NCBI RefSeq assembly: GCF_036924595.1
Contig: NZ_JAZHRV010000001.1
Location: 1 to 64,000, forward strand
DNA from: Bradyrhizobium algeriense
GTDB lineage: Bacteria > Pseudomonadota > Alphaproteobacteria > Rhizobiales > Xanthobacteraceae
Direction of reading: 5' to 3'
DNA length: 64,000 nt
Numbering within the stretch: position 1 is the stretch's first letter; each line of letters begins with the position of its first letter. The notes under the pieces are model-generated. The model did not search any database. It was not told the DNA's origin and was given only the letters and a program-made list of their open reading frames with translations. Shown piece by piece: positions 7,534 through 15,754 of this stretch. A program made the position numbers and the translations under genes.

Positions 7534-8730
7534 ATGCGCCAGCCATTGATTCGCATGGGTTCCGGATTTGTCGCGCTCGCGCTGTTCGCGGGCGTGCCTG
7601 CAATCGCAATGGACGCCGGTATATTCCCTCCCTCGACCGCAGACGCGATGGCGCAAGCAGCTTCGCCGCAGGCGATCGCCGAATATCGCCGCAAGCTGAA
7701 AGAATATCAGGAAGCGCGCGCCGCGTTCGAGGAGGAGGCGGGGGCCTATTGGTCTTCGATCTCGGAGAAACGAAAGGGCCGCAACGCCAAGCGCCGGGAA
7801 CGCCAGGCCATTGCGCTTGACGATTATGTGCTGACGCAGCCGCCGGTCTACAGCGGTCCGAAGCAGCCGGTTAGTCCGGAGCTGGAGGAAGAGAAGCCGC
7901 CGCGCGAGCGCAAGCCCATTCCCGTCGTCGCCGATTTTCTCAAGGCCGCCGCCGAGCAGTTCCAGTTCACGCCGCAACGACCGGCCGCCGAAGTCGACTT
8001 CAAGCGCGCCTATGCCCGCTACGCGGTGGCTGCCGGCCTGACGCGCGAGCAGGCGGTGCGGGTCTATTCGTTCGAGACCGGCGGCAACGGCAATTATGAC
8101 ATGCAGTCGGGCCTGAGCGCCTCGCGGCCGGGCTCCCGCGCGATCTCGACCGCGATCGGCTACAACCAGTTGCTCACTACCAACAGCGTCGAATTATTGG
8201 CCGAACAGGGCCACGAATTAATCAAGGAATTGACGGCAAGGGCCGCGACGCTCTCGGGCGCGCCGCGGAAAGCAATGGATCACAAGCTTGCCGTGCTGAA
8301 AAAGATGGTGGCGTTCACGCGCACCGTGCCGGACACGTGGTCCGAGCATGAGAAGCTCGCCAATACGCCACAAGGCTGGGCCGTGCACGCCATGGTGCTC
8401 GATATCGACGTCGGGCCGATGCTGCAGACCCACAAGCTGCTGACATCGGTGATCTTCGCGCGCGCCAAGGGCTACAATCGCCCGCTCTCGGCCGCCGAAC
8501 TCGAAATGATGAACCTGACCGGCGACGGCACCGGCCTCGACATGGTGACCATGCCGCAGGCGATGCGCGAACGGGTGCCGACCTCGAATTTCTTCCAGCG
8601 CGGAGGTTACGAACGCAACCCTGTCGCGATCCGCCACAACACGGTGGCGAAATTGCTCGCGGTCACCGACGAGCGCATGGATTTCAACTCCGGCAAGCCG
8701 GGCGCGAAGGAATTGGCGGCAGCGTTTTAG
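7534..8730 (+). CDS. Exported protein of unknown function, possibly lysozyme-like
   Basis: A 398-residue protein. An N-terminal signal peptide (about residues 1-26) is followed by a charged, probably coiled-coil segment (residues 46-92, many K/R/E), a proline-rich linker (100-130) and a helical domain. Around residues 178-214 the pattern YSFETGGNGNYD followed by AIGYNQLL resembles the E-T-G-G and G-x-x-Q motifs of lytic transglycosylase folds, with Glu181 the possible acid. This is an inference from motif shape only. GAGG precedes the ATG closely. It is not in an obvious operon. Confidence 0.7.
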   Translation: MRQPLIRMGSGFVALALFAGVPAIAMDAGIFPPSTADAMAQAASPQAIAEYRRKLKEYQEARAAFEEEAGAYWSSISEKRKGRNAKRRERQAIALDDYVLTQPPVYSGPKQPVSPELEEEKPPRERKPIPVVADFLKAAAEQFQFTPQRPAAEVDFKRAYARYAVAAGLTREQAVRVYSFETGGNGNYDMQSGLSASRPGSRAISTAIGYNQLLTTNSVELLAEQGHELIKELTARAATLSGAPRKAMDHKLAVLKKMVAFTRTVPDTWSEHEKLANTPQGWAVHAMVLDIDVGPMLQTHKLLTSVIFARAKGYNRPLSAAELEMMNLTGDGTGLDMVTMPQAMRERVPTSNFFQRGGYERNPVAIRHNTVAKLLAVTDERMDFNSGKPGAKELAAAF

Positions 8731-8775
8731 TTTTCACCCTCCAGGGGAGGGTAAGTAGCGCGAGCGCGCCGTACC

Positions 8776-9081
8776 TCAATCCGACCCGAACATGAACTTG
8801 CCGTCGCCCTCCAGATAGGGCCCGGAGCGCATATAGAGCTGCCCGTTCTGGCCGATGAAGAACAACGTCCCTTTCGGCACCTTCTTGGCGCCTTTCAGCA
8901 GCGTGCCGGCATTGTTGGTGCCCATCTTGTAGGAGACCGTCTTGCCGTCCTTGCCGTAGGCATAGCCCATGTCAGACTTAAGCTCCCAGGGTGTCGGCGC
9001 GGCGGCTTGCGCAAATGCGCAGGTCGAGAACCCCGCCAGGACGGCCACCGTCAAAACCGTCTTCGTTGAAACACTCGTCAT
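8776..9081 (-). CDS. Small exported protein of unknown function
   Basis: A 101-residue protein with a clear Sec signal peptide (about residues 1-24, ending CAFAQA). The mature part is Gly/Lys-rich (KTVSYKMGTNNAG, GTLFFIGQNGQLYM) and looks like a small beta-rich periplasmic domain. Two ATG codons lie next to each other (9084 and 9081). The GAGGA ribosome site fits 9081 better (about 6 nt). No family recognised. Confidence 0.7.
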   Translation of the reverse strand: MTSVSTKTVLTVAVLAGFSTCAFAQAAAPTPWELKSDMGYAYGKDGKTVSYKMGTNNAGTLLKGAKKVPKGTLFFIGQNGQLYMRSGPYLEGDGKFMFGSD

Positions 9082-9280
9082 CATCCATCCTCGCCACAGC
9101 CATTCGGCCTCGTGCCCCACGTTTTGAACAAATCACGAACGGCATTGTGCCGTCAATTGGCACCTTCGACGCATCACACCTTACCTTGAGACTTTGTGAT
9201 TTCCCGCGTTCGACTTCGCGACTATGTTCGCTTTTCCAGCTAAAAGCATGCATTGCGAAAAACGTCTTAGGGATGGTCAG

Positions 9281-9760
9281 ATGAAACACGTCATGAAGAT
9301 CGGTCTTGGTGTTGCGCTGTCGTTCATGACGCTGGCTCAAGCGGCAGAGGCCGACAATTTCAAGCTCTCCAACAACCAGCGGATCGCCTGCAGCCGGGGA
9401 TTGAGCGCGGGCAAGCTCAACACCTCGACCTGCAAATCCTATGCTTACGTGTTCAACACCAAGACGACGGAATATTTCCGCTGCCAGGTTTCGCTGGCGC
9501 TGACGCGGGACAACAAGGAAGTCATCAACGTCCAGGCCGACGGAAGCTGCGCCAGGAAGCCCCGCATCTTCGATGCCGATTCGAGCTATTCGTTCGATGC
9601 CACCGAAACCGAGCCGCCGAACACCAATTCGTTCTTCGGTCCCGGCGGCTATGCGGTATGGGCCAGCGACAACAATACGCTGAAGGTGCGTGGTTGCATC
9701 ATCATCTCGTCCGGCCTCGGCTCCGACATCTCCAAATGCATCGACATGAAGTTCGATTGA
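9281..9760 (+). CDS. Exported Cys-containing protein of unknown function
   Basis: A 159-residue protein with a signal peptide (about residues 1-25, ending AAEA). The mature domain contains six Cys residues (IACSRG, TCKSY, FRCQV, GSCAR, RGCII, SKCID), an even number compatible with three disulfides in the periplasm. The ATG at 9281 follows an AGGGA site. It is divergent from the exported protein at 9081. I do not recognise the family. Confidence 0.7.
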   Translation: MKHVMKIGLGVALSFMTLAQAAEADNFKLSNNQRIACSRGLSAGKLNTSTCKSYAYVFNTKTTEYFRCQVSLALTRDNKEVINVQADGSCARKPRIFDADSSYSFDATETEPPNTNSFFGPGGYAVWASDNNTLKVRGCIIISSGLGSDISKCIDMKFD

Positions 9761-9767
9761 GGCACGC

Positions 9768-10988
9768 TCATTGCGTCTTGTCGGAGCTGGCTGCGAGTTG
9801 GGGGCGTGACGACCGGGCAAATTTCCGCACCGCCACCGGCTTGCCGAACAGGTAGCCCTGAACCAGATCGAACCCCATGTCGTGAGCGGCGAGAAAATCG
9901 GCGCGGGTCTCGATGCCCTGGGCGATGGCGCGGGCGCCGTTGTCCCGGGCCAGTTCGATAATGCGCCGGCATACCGTCTGCTTCAGCCGGTCGTCCGCGC
10001 AGCCGTTGATGTATTGCTGGTCGACCTTCAGCTCGACGAACGGGAAGCTCCGGAGTTCCAGGAGGGAAGGCCATTCCGCGCCGACATTGTCGATGGCGAT
10101 CGCGATATTGTGCAGGCGCAGACGTCTTGCGGCGTCCACCGCCAGGTCCGGCTGGTCGATCACCTCGCTGCTGTTGATTTCGATTAAAAGTCCAGCGAAT
10201 GCCGGGTGGGCGGGCATGGCGCGGCACAGATCGCGCACCGCCGCGGCATTGCCGAAGAACGATACCGGCAGGTTGATCGAAAGGTCGACCGGGCCCTGGC
10301 TCTCCAGCAGATAGCGCCAGTCCTCGATGGCGCGGCCGACCACGAATTCGGACAGGCTGCGAAAATGCGGATCCTTGTCGTCGGGAATGAAATAGGCCGG
10401 CGGGACCACGCCCCAGGCGGGATGCCGCATCCGGACCAGCGCCTCCGCTCCGCTGGGCACCAGCGTGCGGGTGTTGATCTTCTGCTGGTACCACAATTCG
10501 AGCCAGCCGGCCTTCAAGGCCTCGGCGACATCGACGGCGGGGCTTGGCGCCGGCTCCGCCGGCAGCAGCGCCGCGACGCTTGCGCGCAGGCTCGCCGCGC
10601 CGAACGGCGTCTGCAGCGAGGGCAGCATGGCGATGCCGTATTCGTCGCCAATTTGCCGGACGGCCTTTACCATAATCGAGTCGGGTTGACCGATGACGAG
10701 GACCTTGCCGCCGAAATTCTTGCGGACGATTGCCTCGAGGATTTCGCCGACATTGATCCCGTCGACGCATACGCTGAGCACGATCAGGTCAGGCTGCTCC
10801 GCCTGCAATACGCCCGCCAAATCGCCGGCCTGACCGCATTCGCAGGTCACGAAGCCGAGATCCTCGAGAGCGTCGGAAAGGAACAATCGCAGGTGCTTTT
10901 TGCTGTCGACGACGCAGGCCCTGGGCGTCAGCTTCCGATGCCCGAAGTGCGCTGCGCGCGAGTGCTCGCCAATATTGATTTGCTCCAT
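9768..10988 (-). CDS. Receiver-like/EAL domain protein, predicted inactive phosphodiesterase
   Basis: A 406-residue protein with a CheY-like N-terminal domain (about residues 22-145) and a c-di-GMP phosphodiesterase EAL domain (about 160-395). Many EAL residues remain: E182 in AEALVRM, N239 in INLP, E270, D300, K321 and Q377 in QGYLFGKP. Two positions needed for catalysis are changed. The usual DDFG is DNVG (D300-N301), and AEGVET is AQGIET (Q357 replaces the metal-binding Glu). In the receiver the phospho-acceptor Asp position (LIVLSV) is Ser72. It probably binds c-di-GMP or partners without hydrolysis. The start has GGGAGG upstream. Confidence 0.88.
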   Translation of the reverse strand: MEQINIGEHSRAAHFGHRKLTPRACVVDSKKHLRLFLSDALEDLGFVTCECGQAGDLAGVLQAEQPDLIVLSVCVDGINVGEILEAIVRKNFGGKVLVIGQPDSIMVKAVRQIGDEYGIAMLPSLQTPFGAASLRASVAALLPAEPAPSPAVDVAEALKAGWLELWYQQKINTRTLVPSGAEALVRMRHPAWGVVPPAYFIPDDKDPHFRSLSEFVVGRAIEDWRYLLESQGPVDLSINLPVSFFGNAAAVRDLCRAMPAHPAFAGLLIEINSSEVIDQPDLAVDAARRLRLHNIAIAIDNVGAEWPSLLELRSFPFVELKVDQQYINGCADDRLKQTVCRRIIELARDNGARAIAQGIETRADFLAAHDMGFDLVQGYLFGKPVAVRKFARSSRPQLAASSDKTQ

Positions 10989-11337
10989 GCCGCCCTCCCA
11001 ACAGATACCCCGGCGCCAGTGGTACATCCGCGTTGAGGTCGCAATAATGGAATTTTCCGGGAGGTCACAGGATTACTTCAGTAGGGTTAAAGCCGCCGAC
11101 AAGAATAAAACTTTAGGAAGCCTTCATGGCTCAACTGTCCGCTGCCGAGGGCCGGATAAGCCCATCCATTTCATGGGCTTCGGTGAGCTGATGCTTTGCC
11201 TGGGCAATATTTGATCAGCCCCGCGCGTTAACGCCTGTGGTCGCTTGTCGGCGCCGCGATATCAGCGGCTTGCGTATCGTCTTCCGCTTTTTCTTCGCAG
11301 GAGCAGCAATGACGCAGCGCACAACTCTTCTTCCGGC
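10989..11337. other. Intergenic stretch, no gene seen
   Basis: About 350 bases between the upstream end of the REC-EAL gene and the terminator of the TAXI operon. I see no frame with a believable ribosome site. The left part must contain the promoter of the REC-EAL gene. Two A-rich patches (near 11045-11060 and 11100-11115) were noticed. Confidence 0.4.
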
Positions 11338-11373
11338 AAAAAAATGACCGCGGTCTTCGGCAGACCGCGGTCA
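11338..11373 (-). terminator. Strong Rho-independent terminator of the TAXI-TRAP operon
   Basis: TGACCGCGGTC (11345-11355) and GACCGCGGTCA (11363-11373) form an 11-bp stem with a 7-nt loop. On the minus strand it is followed by seven T (11344-11338). It lies about 60 bp beyond the TAXI binding-protein stop codon. Confidence 0.9.
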
Positions 11374-11429
11374 CTGTAACCAGTGTCCGGACAGCGCTTC
11401 CGCGTTGTCCGAACGGCGAATGTCGAAGC

Positions 11430-12395
11430 CTAGCCGCCGATACCCTTTTCCTTGAAGTATTTCAGCGCGCCGGGATGGAACGGGATCGGCGAACGTTCCT
11501 GCACCTGGTTGTCGAGCGAAAAACTCTCGGCTTCCTTGTGCACGGCGACGATATCGGCCTTCTTCTCCACCAGCGTCTTGACGATGGCGTAGGCGTCCTC
11601 ATTGCTCATCTTGTCGCCGGTGACGATCAGGTTCCAGACCTCGGTGATCGAATTGTCCTTGTCGTAGCCGGGATACGAGCCTGCCTTGATCTTGCTCGGC
11701 GAATAGAGCTTGCCGTATTTGGCGTTCATCTTCTCGGCCAGGTCGCCATGGTCGATCAGTTTCATCTTGATGCCGGGAGTCGCTGCGAGATCGGTCACCG
11801 CGGCGGTCGGGATGCCGCCGACCCAGAAGAACGCGTCGATCTTGCGGTCCTTGACCGCGTTGACGGATTCCGCGACGCCGAGCCGTTCGCGCTTCATGTC
11901 CTTGTCCTTGTCGAGGCCGGCGGCCTCGATGACGCGGAACGCCATCACTTCGGTGGCGCTGCCGGGCGACCCGGTCGAGACACGCTTGCCCTTCAGGTCG
12001 GCCATGGTCTGGATGCCGGTGCCTTCCACCGTCACCACGTGCATGCGGTTCGGATAGACCACGAGCAGCGCCTGCAACGGCAGCTTGCCGCTCTTGAACT
12101 TGTCCTCGCCCTTGAGCGCATCGAGCGCGGCGTCGGCCATGGTGAAGCCAAGCTCGCTCTTGCCGGCGCCGATCAGCTTGAGATTGTCGACCGAGCCGCC
12201 GGTGACCTCGGCGGTGGCCTGCATGTTGGGAAGGTTCTTCGATAGCACGTTGGCAACGGCGCCGCCGAGCGGATAGTAGACGCCGCCGGTGCCGCCGGTT
12301 CCGATCGACATGGTCTTCTGCTGGGCGTGGGCTGCGCCCGCAAAGGCGAGACCTGCGGAAATCGTCATGGCCAGTATGGCTACGGTCTTCTTCAT
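11430..12395 (-). CDS. TAXI-family TRAP transporter solute-binding protein (system A)
   Basis: A 321-residue periplasmic receptor. A signal peptide covers about residues 1-25, ending AHAQ. The mature start MSIGTGGTGGVYYPLGGAVANVL is the TAXI signature. GSPGSATEV and the C-terminal PFHPGALKYFKEKG are also family hallmarks. It sits 26 bp downstream of the fused permease gene, so both are cotranscribed and end at the terminator at 11338. An ATG at 12404 is possible, but GAGG sits 9 nt before 12395. TAXI ligands are poorly known (glutamate, dicarboxylates in characterised cases). Confidence 0.92.
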   Translation of the reverse strand: MKKTVAILAMTISAGLAFAGAAHAQQKTMSIGTGGTGGVYYPLGGAVANVLSKNLPNMQATAEVTGGSVDNLKLIGAGKSELGFTMADAALDALKGEDKFKSGKLPLQALLVVYPNRMHVVTVEGTGIQTMADLKGKRVSTGSPGSATEVMAFRVIEAAGLDKDKDMKRERLGVAESVNAVKDRKIDAFFWVGGIPTAAVTDLAATPGIKMKLIDHGDLAEKMNAKYGKLYSPSKIKAGSYPGYDKDNSITEVWNLIVTGDKMSNEDAYAIVKTLVEKKADIVAVHKEAESFSLDNQVQERSPIPFHPGALKYFKEKGIGG

Positions 12396-12421
12396 TCTTT
12401 TCATCCTCAATCGTTTCCTGA

Positions 12422-14449
12422 CTAAGTAGTGAGCGCCGGTCGCGTTGGCGACCGCGTTCTGGCCTGCCACAATACCACGCCGAGACCGATGATCAGGCCC
12501 GGCACATAGGTGTAGCTGATATCGCGGCCGATGATCCATTCGACGATCGCCTCGATCAGGCTCGGGAACACCAGCAGCAATCCGGATAGCAGAAGCAGGC
12601 CGCGCTCGACCGCTGTATTTTGTCGCAGCGCCCAGTTCTGGGCAAACGCGGCCAGCGCCAGCAGGCCCAGGCTGGTCTTGATCGTGATTTCGAGAATGTC
12701 GACCCACGATCCGCCCTTGGGGATCGATAGCAGCAAGCCGACACCCTGCGGGTCGAGCACGAACACGAACGGCACCAGGAACGCCGGCAGCGTGTATTTC
12801 CAGGATTGCAGCGTGGTCTTGTAGGGATCGCCGCCGGTAATCGCAGCCGCTGCAAACGGCGACAGCGCCGTCGGCGGCGATACCTCGGACAGCACCGCGT
12901 AATAGAAGATGAACATGTGCGCGGCGTAATCGGGCACGCCGAGCTTGATCAGCGCGGGCGCGGCGATGACCGCGCAGATGATGTAGGACGCGGTCACCGG
13001 CACGGCGAGGCCAATGATCCAGACGATCAGCGAGGTGTAGATCGCGGTCAGCAAGAGGCTGCCGCCCGCATAGGCAATGACAATCGACGAGAATTTGAGG
13101 CCGAGACCGGTCAGCGTCACGATGCCGACGACGATGCCGGCGCAGGCGCAGGTGGTCGCGGCATTGAGCGCGCCAATCGAGCCGTCGGCCAGTGCCTTCA
13201 CCAGCTTGGTCGGCATCAGCGCGGTTTCCGGACGCAGGAAGCTCAGCGCGAAAGTGACGACAATGGCGTAAAACACCGACAGCGATGGCGAGTAGCCGAT
13301 GATCATGAACACGACGACGGCGAGCAGCGAGATGAAGTGGAAGCCGTACCGCCTGGTCATCTGGCCGAGCGACATCTCGGGCGTGAAGGTTACGTTCTTG
13401 GCGTGGAATTTCTTGGCGTCCAGTTCGACCATGAACAGCAGCGACATGTAGTAAAGACAGGTCGGGATGGTTGCCATCCAGATCACGTCGAGATAGCTGA
13501 TCTTGAGAAATTCGGCGATCAGGAACGCGGCTGCCCCCAGCACCGGCGGCGACAGGATCGCGCCCAGCCCGCCCGCGGCCAGCAAGCCACCCGCGGCGTT
13601 CTTCTCGAAGCCCGCCTTGGCCATCATCGGATAGGCCACGGTACCGATCATGACGGTCGTGGCGACACCCGATCCGGAGGGACCGCCGAGCAGGAATGAC
13701 GACAGCACGACCGTGCGGCCGGCGCTGTTGGGTTTGCCGCCCATCAGCGCCAGCGAGAAATCGATGAAGAATTTTCCCGCGCCGGATTGCTGCAGGAATG
13801 CGCCATAGATGGTGAACAGGATGATCAGCGTCGCCGATACGTCGACGGCGACGCCGAAAATGCCCTCCAGCGTAATGAAGAGGTGACCGACCAGCCGCGC
13901 CACGTCGTAGCCGCGATGGGTCCACGGCGCCGGCAGATACGGACCCAACATGGCGTAAGCGACGAACAGCAGCGACACCACGGGCATGATCGCCCCCGTC
14001 GTGCGCCGCGTCGCTTCCAGCAGCAGCACGATGAAGACGATGCCGACGATCACGTCCCAGCGGTCGGGCGCGGTGGCGCGGTCGGTAAAATCCTCGCCGC
14101 CCCACAGCGCATAGACGATGGTCGCGACCGCGACGATCCCGGGGACGATGTCCCACCAGCGCACGCGGTTGCGGAATCGCGTGGCCAGCGGAAACAGCAG
14201 GAAGCTCAGCACCAGCGTGAAGGCGACGTGGGTGTAGCGCAGTTCCTGGGTCGGAACGATCGCATAGGCCGCATAGAGGTGAAACAGGCTCATGACCACG
14301 GCAATCGTGGTCGAGATTTTCCCCGCCCAGCCCATCAGGCGGTTGGCCGCGCCTTCCTCTGCCTCGACGTAGGCTTCTGCCTTGTGCAAGGCTTCGTCGG
14401 ATACCGCAACGACCTCGTCGTTGGTCGGCGTTGTCTTGTCTGCTGCCAT
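12422..14449 (-). CDS. TRAP transporter fused 4TM/12TM permease (system A)
   Basis: A 675-residue integral membrane protein combining the DctQ-like and DctM-like parts in one chain, as in TAXI systems. After about 40 polar residues come the first four membrane helices (from about residue 45). The DctM core then has the conserved AGGLGAILSPPVLGAAAFLIAEF and SEVSPPTALSPFAAAAITGG segments. It uses an ion gradient to import the ligand delivered by the binding protein encoded downstream. The start ATG 14449 has GGGGAAA upstream. It is divergent from a second TAXI system at 14648. Confidence 0.93.
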   Translation of the reverse strand: MAADKTTPTNDEVVAVSDEALHKAEAYVEAEEGAANRLMGWAGKISTTIAVVMSLFHLYAAYAIVPTQELRYTHVAFTLVLSFLLFPLATRFRNRVRWWDIVPGIVAVATIVYALWGGEDFTDRATAPDRWDVIVGIVFIVLLLEATRRTTGAIMPVVSLLFVAYAMLGPYLPAPWTHRGYDVARLVGHLFITLEGIFGVAVDVSATLIILFTIYGAFLQQSGAGKFFIDFSLALMGGKPNSAGRTVVLSSFLLGGPSGSGVATTVMIGTVAYPMMAKAGFEKNAAGGLLAAGGLGAILSPPVLGAAAFLIAEFLKISYLDVIWMATIPTCLYYMSLLFMVELDAKKFHAKNVTFTPEMSLGQMTRRYGFHFISLLAVVVFMIIGYSPSLSVFYAIVVTFALSFLRPETALMPTKLVKALADGSIGALNAATTCACAGIVVGIVTLTGLGLKFSSIVIAYAGGSLLLTAIYTSLIVWIIGLAVPVTASYIICAVIAAPALIKLGVPDYAAHMFIFYYAVLSEVSPPTALSPFAAAAITGGDPYKTTLQSWKYTLPAFLVPFVFVLDPQGVGLLLSIPKGGSWVDILEITIKTSLGLLALAAFAQNWALRQNTAVERGLLLLSGLLLVFPSLIEAIVEWIIGRDISYTYVPGLIIGLGVVLWQARTRSPTRPALTT

Positions 14450-14647
14450 GCTTTCCCCGGGGACCCCGTTAACTCCCAGACCCGGTGTCCCCCGGGTCTT
14501 TCGCGGGCGCATTCAGTCCAATTTGGGTAACCGTGGCAAGGGCCTTGTGGGCGTATGCCGGGGGCATCTTTTTAGCTTATCGGACGGCTTGACCCGGAGC
14601 CGCTGCCCGTCCAATTTCCCGGCCAAAATAATTGGAGAATGGCTTTC

Positions 14648-15595
14648 ATGAACTCCAGATTGATTGCAGCCGCCGTTGCCACGGCGGCCATATTTTTTGC
14701 CCCCGGCGCGCACGCGCAGTCATTCATCAACATCCTGACCGGCGGAACATCCGGCGTGTACTACCCGCTCGGCGTCGCCATCGGAAAGATCTACGGCGAC
14801 AGGATTGCGAACGTGAAGACCCAGGTGCAGGCCACCAAGGCCTCGGTCGAGAACCTGATCCTGCTGCAGCAGGGGCGCGGCGAACTCGCCTTCACGCTCG
14901 GCGACTCGCTCAAGGCTGCATGGGAAGGCGACGAGGAGGCCGGCTTCAAGTCCAGGCTGGACAAGCTGCGCACGATCGGCGCGATCTATCCGAATTACAT
15001 CCAGATCGTCGCGACATCGGACAGCGGCATCAAGACGCTTTCCGACCTCAAGGGCAAGAGCCTCTCGGTAGGCGCCCCGAAGTCCGGCACGGAGCTGAAC
15101 TCGCGCGCCATTCTTTCCGCCGCCGGCATGACCTACAAGAATATGGGCAAGGTCGAATATCTCCCCTTCGCCGAATCCGTCGACCTGATGAAGAACCGCC
15201 AGCTCAACGCAACGCTGCAGTCGGCCGGCCTCGGCGTCGCCTCGCTGAAGGATCTCTCGACTTCGACCGAAATCACCGTGGTGTCGGTGCCGAAGGCCAT
15301 CGTCGACAAGATCGGACCGCCCTTCGTGCCGGCCATGATCCCCGCCAACACCTATACCGGCCAGGACAAGGACGTCCCGACCGCTGCGGTGGTCAACTAT
15401 CTCGTGACGAATTCGGCGGTCTCCGACGATCTGGCCTATCAGATGACCAGGCTGATCTTCGAATCGCTCCCCGAACTCGTCACGGCGCACGCCGCCGGCA
15501 AGGAGATCAAGCTCGAGACGGCCGCGGCCGGCAGCCCGGTGCCGCTGCACCCCGGCGCGATCCGCTACTACAGGGAAAAGGGCGTGATGAAGTAG
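14648..15595 (+). CDS. TAXI-family TRAP transporter solute-binding protein (system B)
   Basis: A 315-residue exported receptor. The signal peptide ends at AHAQ (about residue 24). The mature protein begins SFINILTGGTSGVYYPLGVAIG, the TAXI signature, and ends with PVPLHPGAIRYYREKG. It is a divergent paralogue of the system A receptor (same family, clearly different sequence). GGAG lies 10 nt before the ATG at 14648 and only 1 nt before an alternative ATG at 14639. The 200-bp gap to system A should hold both promoters. Confidence 0.92.
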   Translation: MNSRLIAAAVATAAIFFAPGAHAQSFINILTGGTSGVYYPLGVAIGKIYGDRIANVKTQVQATKASVENLILLQQGRGELAFTLGDSLKAAWEGDEEAGFKSRLDKLRTIGAIYPNYIQIVATSDSGIKTLSDLKGKSLSVGAPKSGTELNSRAILSAAGMTYKNMGKVEYLPFAESVDLMKNRQLNATLQSAGLGVASLKDLSTSTEITVVSVPKAIVDKIGPPFVPAMIPANTYTGQDKDVPTAAVVNYLVTNSAVSDDLAYQMTRLIFESLPELVTAHAAGKEIKLETAAAGSPVPLHPGAIRYYREKGVMK

Positions 15596-15614
15596 GGCGA
15601 GCGCACCCTTTTCG

Positions 15615-15702
15615 CCGTCATGCCGGGCCTTGTGCCGGGCATCCACGTCCTTGACGAGACCGCAGTAAGACGTGGATGGCCGGGACACGCCCAGCCATGA
15701 CG
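15615..15702. repeat. Palindromic repeat between TAXI receptor and permease
   Basis: GCATCCACGTC and GACGTGGATGGCC pair across about 20 bp, and CGTCATGCCGGG at the left and CCAGCCATGACG at the right form outer arms. It lies inside the presumed system B operon, where such a hairpin may set the ratio of receptor to permease. Confidence 0.6.
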
Positions 15703-15754
15703 TATCCAGTGACGGAGCTGGTGATATAACCAGCGCGGGCAGGGAATCACGGAC

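Noticed and set aside
8736..8752. Small hairpin ACCCTCC/GGAGGGT after the exported protein gene at 7534, considered as a terminator
   Set aside because: A 7-bp stem without a T-run on either strand; it looks like a fragment of the ACCCTCCCC repeat family seen at 48097-48268.
9155..9172. Possible sigma-54 promoter (TTGGCAC with GC 10 bp later) before the exported protein at 9281
   Set aside because: The -24 part is good, but the -12 part (ACGCAT) lacks TTGC, and the distance to the gene is over 100 bp. Too weak to list.
12422..14156. Long open frame on the minus strand in another frame across the fused TRAP permease
   Set aside because: It reads as an arginine-rich, low-complexity protein, a typical shadow of a high-GC gene. 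The permease frame has clear membrane helices and family motifs.
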